Part shown: positions 10,625-20,942 of the stretch, piece by piece
Position numbering within the stretch: the stretch's first letter is position 1
Layout of the letters: every line of letters starts with the position of its first letter
NCBI GenBank assembly: GCA_963931865.1
Contig: OZ007508.1
Coordinates: 5,890,237 to 5,954,236, forward strand
From: Axinella damicornis
Lineage: Eukaryota > Porifera > Demospongiae > Axinellida > Axinellidae
Reading direction: 5' to 3'
DNA length: 64,000 nucleotides
Position numbers and translations under genes: made by a program
The notes under the pieces: generated by a model
Told to the model about the DNA's origin: nothing
The model's input: the letters and a program-made list of their open reading frames with translations, nothing else
The model's database searches: none

Positions 10625-11320
10625 AGAAAAGCGTGCAATTTTTTCCCAAATTGCACGGTTATTGTAGCCCGAGGGCTGTCAGAAATTGCACGGTTACGAA
10701 GCGGCCGCGGCGCGCGCTAACCAATCAGGTGAAGCTCCGCCTTAGCAACGAGCGTCCGCGTCATGGCTACGCCTCGTTTTCATTAGCAACAGTTGAAAAT
10801 GGCTGTACTGTGTGAGCGCTCGCGTTGTTTAAGCTTTCTGTACCTGAGCTGAAGAAACGCTGTGAGAACCGAACGATGGCGTGGCGAAAGTGTTGTCACA
10901 GAAACGGTGGCGCTAGTAGCGCTGCAGCCGTACTGTTCGTGGCAGTTATGCGCACACAGGCCGCTGTGCTGCTGTTTTGGGACCCTGGGGGTGTCAGTTG
11001 CAACACCGCGCTTCCGCTTCACTACACAACTGAAGAACAGGTCAGTACTCTGAGCGAATAAGATAAGCGGTACTAGTAGCGTGTAGTTCGCTCGCGCTTC
11101 GAGCGCTTTTGTGGTTGGGGCGTGGCTTTAATAGCTCAAGCTGCTTGCTTTCGACCATGCCATGCCTGGAAGTACATGATTAGTATTTAATCACATGTAT
11201 TCTCGTGCCATTTGGGAATAATTGCACTCACAACAGTCATAAATTGCACTCGCTATCGCTCGTGCAATTACTTTTCCTGTTGCTCGTGCAATTATTTCCC
11301 AAATTGCACTCGAAACCCAT
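10625..11320. mobile_element. Element with TTGCAC-rich inverted ends
   Basis: The left end carries GTGCAATTTTTTCCCAAATTG and the right end CGTGCAATTATTTCCCAAATTG; both are internally palindromic around AAATTGCAC. It sits between cassette block 1 and block 2, which are otherwise a few tens of bp apart, so it is an insertion. The interior is GC-richer (10780-11060). No protein family is recognised there. Confidence 0.6.
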
Positions 11321-11329
11321 GTGATTACC

Positions 11330-11772
11330 TATACAAATTCAGCATGAAAACATTCTGCATGTAACGTACATGTGTATGAAGTGTGCACACTGCTAACTAC
11401 TACTGATGAAAGATGTACAAACAGAGAACTCAGCCAGAGCTGATTCAAGGGGGCTGCACTATTCTCTGCATTCCAAATACTAGAGTCACTGCACAGTGCA
11501 GACTGTCTACTGCATGTGGCACTCTTTGCATGCATACATGATGTGGTTTACAGCTGATGGGTTTGCCATGAGCACACAGACTGCAAAGCTCTCTACTCCA
11601 AATTTACCACAGGCAAGGTTCTCTTTCTCTCTGTGACTGGAGTTGCAGTCACCGTACTGGTCTACATGTACCTGAAGACTAAACCATGTACGAGGGTGTG
11701 CACAACACTCTGCTACCAGGAAACAGGGCCAAGTGGGCCTTCCATGATGGTCACAGGCAGAGACTGAACTGC
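11330..11772 (+). repeat. Recurrent cassette blocks 2 and tail, copy 4
   Basis: Block 2 at about 11385-11560 and tail block at about 11600-11769 with the helix GVAVTVLVYMYL and KTKPCTRVCTTLCY, then the shared stop. The helix has a Gly-Val in place of Gly-Ala. Confidence 0.5.
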
Positions 11773-11871
11773 AAATGACTGTTCTAAACATCTGTGAAAA
11801 CAGATGTGTATAACAGACTCTTTGCTAAAGCAATTGCACTGCTGATGTATTTCATTTTTGTGCGCTATAAT

Positions 11872-12416
11872 CACGGGGCCACAGTTACCAAATTGCCAGA
11901 CGCAATGCCGTTGGTTGTTTCTCCCCTCAGGCAAAAAAGTACTCGCAGTGGCAATTTGGTACTTGCAGGGATTCTAGCCTTTTATGCCGTCAAAACCGCC
12001 TCCCTATCCCCCCCTAGGCCCTCTCGCTACCTCAATTTCAGCTCTGCGCACGGGCGCTGCACCACAGGCGTCCTCTTGGTGGACGTGGGTGCCCGCAGCC
12101 CACTTGCTGCCTGTATCTTCAACCCAGCCAAGTGTTTTCTGACGTGATATACGCTCAGTGATGAGAGATCTGCCCCACAACTGCAGAGCTTCTTGGTAGG
12201 AGGACGCGCTTCTTCCACGGCCTCGGATCGTCAACGTGCTCGTCAACCTTCATTGCACGTGTCCATTACTTGTGCACCTCCGTATATCTTATTTCTTGGA
12301 CCGTATACCTCCGTATACTACGCACACGCCATTATGACATCATGGTTGGTTGTTGGTTCGCAGGTCAAGGCAAAAAGGGGGATTGCGTCGGCAAAAAAAT
12401 GAACGGTGGCCCCGTG
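11872..12416. mobile_element. hAT-type non-autonomous element, 8-bp target duplication
   Basis: A 545-bp element beginning CACGGGGCCAC and ending GTGGCCCCGTG, flanked by GCTATAAT on both sides (11864-11871 and 12417-12424). The empty site is present in the other repeat copies (GCGCTATAATTATACC near 5661, GCGCTACAATTATACC near 17256). An 8-bp duplication with CA...TG ends is hAT-like. No transposase is visible. Confidence 0.85.
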
Positions 12417-12429
12417 GCTATAATTACAC

Positions 12430-12666
12430 CATTCTGCTCGGACTAATTAAAAGTGTTTACGTGACAATACCATGCACTTTGATTTAGTTGTGACCAATTG
12501 CAATAATTTCCACAAATCTCAATTATGTTGTACATGTATTGTCTTCATTAATTTGTCCCGGGCATATGAATCTAGTACAGTTTAGGTAACTATATCTAGC
12601 AAGTTTAACTGGAGCAGCTCTACCTGAAAACCTTCCCATCAGGCAGCGCTCTGCAGCACGCATAGG

Positions 12667-12715
<49 letters not shown>

Positions 12716-13905
12716 ACACACACACGGGTTACCATCACATGTATCATGTGCTGTCCATTGTTCTGTTAACGTTTCCAATTGCTGAATAAGTATGCAGAGA
12801 ATTCTCTTTAATATACCAGACTGCCTAAAGAATACTTACTACAGCTGGTGGACCCTCCACCTGCTCCAATATCAATATGGCTATAGTCCAGCAAGCATAG
12901 TAAGGACCAAGAACTCATGCACCTTCTGCAGTGTCTGAGGTTGAGAGAATGCTCCTGGGACTTTACTCTTGAGAGCAAACACCTCCCTGGGAAGCTCCAC
13001 CTATTAGCTGATGCGTTGTCAAATTATGTATACCACTCTTCCACTCTCACTGTCCCCAGGACCTCACTGGCTTCCTGCCCATGCCACTATAAAACCAGGT
13101 TGCCCACATGCCGCCACATACATATCTCCTATTGGTAACCTGAACCACACACTGGGAATATACCTCTCTTGGCACAAGTAATTACGTAAGCCAAACAAGG
13201 GTGTCAACCAAAGTCCCACCTCCCCATCACTCCTCCCATTTCTCAACCAAATCAAAGCCCTCCTCGACAAACAACCCAATGATTTTGATGACATCATGTT
13301 GAGGTTGCATAAACAACATGCTTCTTTGGGTTTCTGGGTGCAGGTGAGGAGAGATCTGCATCCCGCCTGACAAGGGTTAACAATCCAGGCACACATATGA
13401 GCTTCTCAGACATTGCAGTGGACAACTCACAAACCCACAGTCACGCAAGTCTGGATAATGGTCTCCAAAACAGACCCTTTCAGTCAGGGTACATGGATAC
13501 CTTGATTGCAGCTACAACAACCTCTGTCTAGTTGCGTCAATGATGGCATACCCAACAACAAGAGGTGATGCCACTGGCCAATAGGAAACCCATAACAAGG
13601 GAACAGTTGGTTGTCAAGCTCCGGGAGACCCTATGCTGCATTGGTATTCACAAATCATACACTCCGGCCATAGTTTTCGGATTGGTGCTACCACCACTGC
13701 TGTCCACCATGGGATCCCAGACGCTACCATTCAGCTCCCCAATATTGGTGACCACTTGGAAGGTCAGTCAGTGGCCGCCTTGGACAGAATCAACCCCCAC
13801 CTGGATTATTCTGCCAAGCTGGTCAGGATTAGGCCACCCTTGCGCTATCCTCGTGCAGTTGTACTTCGTGTGACAGACAATGGAGCACATTTGTGATAGT
13901 TTTGA
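12430..13905 (+). pseudogene. DIRS-like relic, copy B (poly-C, RNase H, recombinase)
   Basis: It contains the METTL14 exon-9-like shard (12636-12660), poly-C/(AC)n (12667-12725), RNase H relic (about 12885-13045, reading MHLLQCLRLRECSWDF and LESKHLPGKLHLLADALS) and recombinase relic (about 13145-13900, ending in a damaged SFRIGATTTAVHH box). The RNase H frame and its downstream 73-codon reading are identical to copy C, so B and C are a recent duplication. Stops and indels make it non-functional. Confidence 0.75.
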
Positions 13906-14190
13906 GACGTTTTACGAGTATATTGAGATTATTCTACACTTCAGGAAACCCCATATCATGAACTGCCAGAAGCTATCTACCCATCTCTGTCACAAGACAT
14001 TTTCCAACAGTGGTCCTAGTATTTTCACACTTGGCAGGCAGGTTATTGGTTAGGGAAACTCCCTGACCCTAGCCTATGAAGATAGTGTGGTGGGGTGGAC
14101 ACCTGTAGTTAGTATGCATCAACTCCAAACTGCTCATTTGAGAAGCAGAGAGCACATGACGATGGTTGACATAGTCCTGTGTTGACATAA

Positions 14191-14948
14191 TTGGGGCGAG
14201 CGTGAGCGAGCCCCACATAGACGAGTTTGCTGCAAATTTTCTATATATTTATATATTTATATATTTATATCGTACGTCGTGCCGTAAATCACTTCCTGCT
14301 CGTATTTTGCGTGTTCTTGCGTCATGCGTTATTTCCAAACTGATGAGTTCACTTCCTGCTCGTGCGTTGATATCGTCCAACTGAGACGCGAACTATGAAC
14401 AGTCTACCTCAACAAGGCCTTGCAAGGATGGAGACTATAGTGGGTTGGTGAGTGGCTAAAGCATTTCATGAAGAAGGGGAGAGCGCTTCAGTGAGACCAA
14501 GGGAGGTGATCCTCCTTGAACTCACAATCCCCTATAACTCGCCGGAGTCCCTATTTCAAATGCTAAGCCATGCAACTGCTCAGAGGATGGGAAGTTGACT
14601 GCCCTGCACACGGTAACACTAAACTCACTGTGACCAGTCATGACAGATCTGGCATCAGCAGAGAACGAGGAAGTCATCCTCGATGGCAACAACAGAGACA
14701 GAGACCGCTCCTGGACCTACCTGCCAGACTGCTTCAACGCTGTGAAGTGCATGCACGAGTGTCATAACTTCTGGTGTGATCTGTGTTGTTAAGTTGTGTT
14801 ATGCTCCCCGTCAGACTCACATTCTGATGACATGCACATGCAACTGCTCCATGCACATTCAGCACAATGTCATGCAACTGTTCCATGCAAATTCAGCACC
14901 TGCATGTACTCGCTCACGCTCGCCCCACAATGTCCTGCATTCCCCTAG
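14191..14948 (+). mobile_element. Helentron-like non-autonomous element, copy 2
   Basis: Left end TTGGGGCGAGCGTGAGCGAG; right internal complement CTCGCTCACGCTCGCCCC; terminal CTAG before T. The empty site GACATAA-TATGTAAAC is intact at about 7514-7529 and 19104-19119, showing insertion between A and T with no target duplication, as Helitron-type elements do. Similarity to 456-1238 runs across the interior. Confidence 0.75.
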
Positions 14949-15160
14949 TATGTAAACATATTACGTAAGTCTTACGACAATGAATGTATTTCTACCATTA
15001 GGTCATGTCCTATGTTGTAGAGTACTTATTAACTCTTTACCAACCAATGACTGCAAAAGCCGTCATGAGCTCCCATAAGCCCATAAGAATTCATATGGGG
15101 GCTGTAATACTAGGCGTTATATTCTAGTACAGGGTTTTGCTTCCTTAAGCTGTTCCTTAA

Positions 15161-15390
15161 CCCATTAACTGATAAATTCTTTTTGTCCGAAGGTCTCTCT
15201 TAGCTAACAGATGCACTAAACCTACCATATCTCCATTTCTCTCCACTTTTCAGCCCCCAAACTCCACTCACATGACCATGCAGCAATCCTCTACACATTC
15301 ATGACTTTAACTACATCCACCCATCAAGGAGCATTCAATAGCCACGGCTCAATAGCCATTCAATAGCCAAGCCCAGAAGCGGCCATGCTA
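15161..15390. mobile_element. Truncated copy of the 497-bp TTAA element
   Basis: Begins CCCATTAAC at TTAA (15157-15160) and matches 19420 onward (AGGTCTCTCTTAGCTAA, CACTCACATGACCATGCAGC). It breaks near 15390 into poly-C, evidently a rearrangement joining it to a DIRS relic unit. Confidence 0.65.
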
Positions 15391-15401
15391 CCCCCCCCCC
15401 C

Positions 15402-15432
<31 letters not shown>

Positions 15433-15815
15433 ACACACACACACATCAGGTTACCATCACATACCGGTATACTGTAGTAGTTAATGAATATTCATTATCG
15501 CATGCCTATTGTTGTTCCCTATTGCTGAATACGTACTGTAGAGAATCCTCTTTGAACGTCACACATACCAGACTGCCTAAACAATGCTTACAACACCTCA
15601 CCACCACCCCAGCTTCCACCTGCTCTAATAACACTGTGACAATATGGCTATAGTCAATGTTTGTCCAGAGCAAGCATAGCAAGGACCCAGAACTCATGCA
15701 CCTGGTGCGGTGCCTGAGACTGACAGAATACTCCTGTGACTTTACTCTTGAGAGCAAACACCTCCCTGGGAAGCTCCATCTAGTAGCTAATGCTTTGTCC
15801 CATGGCAAGTTAAAT
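15391..15815 (+). pseudogene. Poly-C/(AC)n and RNase H relic, copy D
   Basis: Poly-C/(AC)n at 15391-15447, then the RNase H relic at about 15660-15815: SKDPELMHLVRCLRLTEYSCDF, then LESKHLPGKLHLVANALSHG. This copy keeps the longest open stretch of the domain. It is not followed by a recombinase; the next 200 bp read as Pro/Thr-rich linker and then an inserted element. Confidence 0.7.
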
Positions 15816-16027
15816 ATACCACTCTTCCACCCTCACTATCCCCAGGACCTCACAGATCCGACCACTAATCCCACCCGTCATGCTCCAGCTCATAGTGGTA
15901 CAAAACCACACTGGACATTCCAGTATTCCATTCCAGTATTCCATTCCACCTTTCCGTTCCAGACAGCTGCAGTACATGTACTTTCCAAAACATGGATCCA
16001 TGAATATACTGTCCATGGTTTCATTAC

Positions 16028-16501
16028 CGCGCATTGCAGAAATCTTGCAACACGGCTGTAGCCTCGTTCCCAGTCTAGTCCCACGCCCAGCTTTCCGTCG
16101 CTATGAATCTCATTTGAGCTGCGCGCGCATCTCTCAGCTAGCTACTGTTATTTTCCGTTCCGTTGGAACATGTCTGTCCGTTCCGCGCTCCGCGCCGCGT
16201 TCGGTGTTCCGCGATCCGTACTGTAAAAGTCGTAGGTATAAACGCGGCGCGGAGCGTCCGTTCCGCGCTCCGTTCCGCGCTCCGCGCCGCGTTTATACCT
16301 ACGACTTTACAGTACGGATCGCGGAACACCGATAACGCGGCGCGGAGCGCGGAACGGACGGACATGTTCCAACGGAACGAAAAATAACAGTAGTATGATC
16401 TATCAGAGCGCAGCGCAGCTATAATGAGATTCATTATGTGCTAAGTAAACTGTGGTTTTCCTACATGGCCAGCCATGTTGCAAGATTTCTGCAATGCGCA
16501 G
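16028..16501. mobile_element. Nested palindromic element with TAC target duplication
   Basis: Outer inverted ends GCGCATTGCAGAAATCTTGC and complement, flanked by TAC on each side (16025-16027, 16502-16504). The paralogue at about 4925 reads TTTCATTACATAAACAAGG without it, so the insertion is direct. Inside is a second long palindrome (about 16100-16434) with ATGAATCTCATT ends and arms of CCGTTCCGCGCTCCGCGCC type, plus half of a TAGCCTCGTTCCCAG element at 16059-16097. Confidence 0.75.
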
Positions 16502-16559
16502 TACATAAACAAGGCTATGAATTACATACCCAGGAACCTGTTTATGGAATTCCTGATTA

Positions 16560-17165
16560 CACCAGTAGTACAAATACTCTGCAGAAACTCCCAACAGCTC
16601 ATTTCAGCAGCAGAGGAGCACATGATGGATGAGATGTTGGGTAAGTTACCAAATTCAGCATGAAACATTCTGCATGCATGTAACCTATGATGTGTGCACA
16701 TTGCAAGCTACTGTTGATGAATGCAGTGTACAGACAGAGGAGGGAGAGGCCTCAGCCAGAGCTGATTCTATTTCTCTGCATTCACAATACTAGAGTCACT
16801 GACTGTCTACTGCATGTGGCACGTACTCTTTGCATGCATACATGATGTGGTTGTTATAGCTGTCTTACAGCTGATGGGGTTGCCATGAACAGCTGCCTGT
16901 CATTTTCTATACGTACTGACTAATGGGCCACCTTGGGCCTCTACATGTTATTAAAAATATTAGTACCAAAGAGATGGCAAAGCTCTCTACTCCAAATTTA
17001 CCACAGGCAAGGTTCTCTTTCTCTCTGTGACTGGAGCTGCAGTCACTGTACTGGTCTACATGTACCTGAAGACTAAACCATGTACGAGAGTGTGCACAAC
17101 ACTTTGCTACCAGGAAACAGGACCAAGTGGGCCTTCCATGATGGTCACGGGCAGAGACTGAACTG
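16560..17165 (+). repeat. Recurrent exon-like cassette, copy 5
   Basis: Block 1 reads ISAAEEHMMDEMLG before GTAAGT (about 16590-16640), block 2 at about 16690-16880, tail block at about 17000-17161 with GAAVTVLVYMYLKTKPCTR and the stop. A longer open stretch before block 1 reads INKAMNYIPRNLFMEFLIT. Confidence 0.5.
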
Positions 17166-17169
17166 CAAC

Positions 17170-17495
17170 TGGACTGCTCTAAACATCTGTGAAAACAGAT
17201 GTATATAACAGACTCTATGCTAAAGCAACTGCACTGCTGATGTATTTCATTTTTGTGCGCTACAATTATACCATTCTGCTCGGACTAATTTGACAATACC
17301 ATGCACTTTGATTTAGTTGTGACCAATTGCAATAATTTCCACAAATCTCAATTATGTTGTACATGTATTGTCTTCATTAATTTGTCCCGGGCATATGAAT
17401 CTAGTACAGTTTAGGTAACTATATCTAGCAAGTTTAACTGGAGCAGCTCTACCTGAAAACCTTCCCATCAGGCAGCGCTCTGCAGCACGCATAGG

Positions 17496-17560
<65 letters not shown>

Positions 17561-18735
17561 GTTACCATCACATGTATCATGTGCTGTCCATTGTTCTGTT
17601 AACGTTTCCAATTGCTGAATAAGTATGCAGAGAATTCTCTTTAATATACCAGACTGCCTAAAGAATACTTACTACAGCTGGTGGACCCTCCACCTGCTCC
17701 AATATCAATATGGCTATAGTCCAGCAAGCATAGTAAGGACCAAGAACTCATGCACCTTCTGCAGTGTCTGAGGTTGAGAGAATGCTCCTGGGACTTTACT
17801 CTTGAGAGCAAACACCTCCCTGGGAAGCTCCACCTATTAGCTGATGCGTTGTCAAATTATGTATACCACTCTTCCACTCTCACTGTCCCCAGGACCTCAC
17901 TGGCTTCCTGCCCATGCCACTATAAAACCAGGTTGCCCACATGCCGCCACATACATATCTCCTATTGGTAACCTGAACCACACATTGGGGAAATACCTCT
18001 CTTGGCCCAAGTAATTACGCCAAACAAGGATGTCAACCAAAGCCCCACCTCCCCTCACTCCTACCATTTCTCAACCAAATCAAAGCCCTCCTTGACAAAC
18101 AACCCAATGATTTTGATGACATCATGTTGAGGTTGCATAAACAACATGCTTCTTTGGGTTTCTGGGTGCAGGTGAGGAGAGATCTGCATCCCGCCTGACA
18201 AGGGTTAACAATCCAGGCACACATTTGAGCTTCTCAGACATTGCAGTGGACAACTCAACCCCACAGTCATGCAAGTCTGGATAAGGTCTCCAAAACAGAC
18301 CCTTTCAGTCAGGGTGGATATATACCTTGATCGCAGCTACAACAACTTCTGTCCAGTTGCGTCAATGATGGCATACCCAACAACAAGAGGTGATGCCACT
18401 GGCCAATGGGAAACCCATAACAAGGGAACGGTTGGTTGGCAAGCTCCGGGAGACCCTATGCTGCATTGGTATTCACAAATCATACACTCCGGCCATAGTT
18501 TTCGGATTGGTGCTGCCACCACTGCTGTCCACCATGGCATCCCAGACGCTACTATTCAGCTCCCCAATATTGGTGACCGCTTGGAAGGTCAGTCAGTGGC
18601 CGCCTTGGACAGAATCAACCCCCACCTGGATTATTCTGCCAAGCTGGTCAGGATTAGGCCACCCTTGCGCTATCCTCGTGCAGTTGTGCTTCGTGTGACA
18701 GACAATGGAGCGCATTTGTGATAGTTTTGAGATGT
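17170..18735 (+). pseudogene. DIRS-like relic, copy C (poly-C, RNase H, recombinase)
   Basis: METTL14-like shard at about 17469-17493, poly-C/(AC)n at 17498-17559, RNase H at about 17730-17880, recombinase at about 17975-18730. This copy has the best-preserved recombinase end: NNFCPVASMMAYPTTRGDA, then SGHSFRIGAATTAVHHGIP and NPHLDYSAKLVRIRPPLRY. The expected Tyr nucleophile region is not convincing. Frameshifts remain. Confidence 0.75.
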
Positions 18736-19323
18736 TTTACAAGTATTGAGATTATTCTACACTTCTCACATTCAGGAAACCCCATATCATGAACTGCCAG
18801 AAGCTATCTACCCATCTCTGTCACAAGACATTTTCCAACAGTGGTCCTAGTATTCTCACACTTGGCAGGCAGGTATTGAAACTCCCTGACCTTAGCCTAT
18901 GAAGATAGTGTGTTGGGGTGGACACCTGTAGTTAGTACCGTAGTGTCCCGTTAATACGCCCTCCTATTTTGTACACTACATCCAGCCCAAAGAGGGGAGG
19001 GGCATATTTTCGAGTACGCAATTAGTCTCGATTATACGCCCCCTCAAAACTGCTCATTTGAGAAGCCGAGAGCACATGACGATGGTTGACATAGTCCTGT
19101 GTTGACATAATATGTAAACATATTACGTAAGTCTTACGACAATGAATGTATTTCTACCATTAGGTCATGTCCTATGTTTTAGAGTAATTATTAACTTGTT
19201 ACCAACCAATGACTGCAAAAGCCGTCATGAGCTCCCATTAGCCCATAACAATTTATATGGGGGCTGTAATACTAGGCGTTATATTTTAATACAGGGTTTT
19301 TGCTTCCTTAAGCTGTTCCTTAA

Positions 19324-19415
19324 GGTGGCAGATACCCCTTTACGTTAGGTTACCTTTAAACGTCGGGGGCCCCCGACGTTTAAAGGTAACCTAATGTAAA
19401 GGGGTATCTGCCACC
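19324..19415. mobile_element. 92-bp near-perfect palindromic MITE at TTAA
   Basis: Two 46-bp arms, one mismatch, ends GGTGGCAGATACC, flanked by TTAA (19320-19323 and 19416-19419). The same TTAA at 15157-15160 lacks it. It lies immediately beside the 497-bp TTAA element, in that element's left target site. Confidence 0.9.
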
Positions 19416-19419
19416 TTAA

Positions 19420-19916
19420 CCCATTAACCTTTTTGTCCTGAGGTCTCTCTTAGCTAATACATGTAGATGCACTAAACCGACCATATCTCCATTTCTCTCC
19501 ACTTTTCAGCCCCCAAACTCCACTCACATGACCATGCAGCAAACATTCGTGACTTTAACTACACCCACCCATCAAGGAGCATTCAATAGCCACGGCTCTC
19601 GACCAGCCATCACCTGTCTAGACCAAGAAAAAGCTTCACTGTCAGAAACGGAGGCCCTACAAGGCGGGAGGACTGTTTTCTTGGCCCATTTGTGCAAAGG
19701 AGGAGAGAAATGGCCCACCCGGCTCCAACCAAGAGCTTTTCAAGGCCAAGCCCAGAAGCGGCCATGCTACCTAGGCTCAGTGCTGAAACCCACCCACCTC
19801 CCCTTGTCCCGCCCTCTCTGCTGGCACAGAGCCTAAGTCCCAAGGACATTGCCGGAAGTCTGACATCACTGATGAAAGTCTCATGCCATCTGTAGACGGC
19901 TTTATTGGTTAAAGTG
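19420..19916. mobile_element. 497-bp TTAA-flanked element
   Basis: Ends CCCATTAACC and GGTTAAAGTG (inverted with mismatches), flanked by TTAA (19416-19419, 19917-19920). The homologous site in copy A (8864-8867) is a single TTAA running straight into GCTTTATGACAATGAATG, the same flank as 19921. A 102-codon open stretch inside has no family resemblance that I see. Confidence 0.75.
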
Positions 19917-20063
19917 TTAAGCTTTATGACAATGAATGTACATTTCTGTCAATGATCCACCCACAGGTGTAGAGGTATGACAATGAATAAGATAGTGTTG
20001 CAATGGGTCATCTTCTACACTTATGCAAGCTATAATTAACTAAGTAAATAATATTATTCATAG

Positions 20064-20545
20064 TTCGAGGGGCAACCCCACTCCTGGTAGCCGCGTTGCA
20101 ACCCCAGTTGCGACTCGCCGTACCGATTGCAATTCGTTCCAATTAACGCACATGCAACCACGCTCAGTTGATATCGCGAGCAATGCCAAGACGAGACATT
20201 ATTACAGCACTCACAACTTAGCCAGCACGGTGAGTTTCGGCATGTAAGCGTCAGTGAACGACAGCGATCACGGCCGTGTGGTCAGAATCTTCATGTGCCT
20301 TTCCTATTAAAGAACGGTACTGCCACAGGAAGTCGATGGAGCGCTCGAGCAATGGCGGCCAACGGCGAGACAAAAGCGCTCATATCTCCACCACCAAGGT
20401 GAGTTTCAGCACCAAAATTGTACGGTGAGTACAGTGCATGATAGCGATCCCGACGGTGTAGTCAGAATCTTTGTGCGCCATTCCTATCACTGGAATGAAT
20501 TATTTACATTATTTACGCGGCACAATTTTTCCCCTACCAGGAGTG
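20064..20545. mobile_element. Element with CCCCTACCAGGAGTG-type inverted ends
   Basis: Left end carries GGGGCAACCCCACTCCTGGTAG; right end CCCCTACCAGGAGTG. The interior holds two tandem related segments of about 100 bp, each with GGTGAGTTTC, a GATAGCGATC/GACAGCGATC core and GTCAGAATCTT. Relatives of the right end (CCCCTACCAGCAGTGTACGTG) lie in RBM22 intron 5 at about 41709 and its duplicate at about 52309. Confidence 0.5.
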
Positions 20546-20942
20546 TAAATACGTCGCTTTCGGCTTGTGGTATATCTAGCAGCCTCAGTCTCAGGTAGTA
20601 TAATTATTTGGCATATACACCTATGGTTTATATAATACATGTAGTATATAAGTATACTGTGCAACAACTCTGAACAGCTCATTTAAGCAGCAGAGGAGCA
20701 CATGATGGATGAGATGTTGGGTAAGTTACCAAATTCAACATATTCTGCATGTAACGTACGTACATGTGTACGTACATGTGTATGAAGTGTGCACATGCTA
20801 ACTACTACAGATGAAAGATGTACAAACAGAGAACTCAGCCAGAGCTGATTCAAGGGGGCTGCACTGAGCAAACACCTCCCTGGGAAGCTCCATCTATTAG
20901 CTGATGCTTTGCCCATTAATTGGCGTATTAGGTACATGTATA

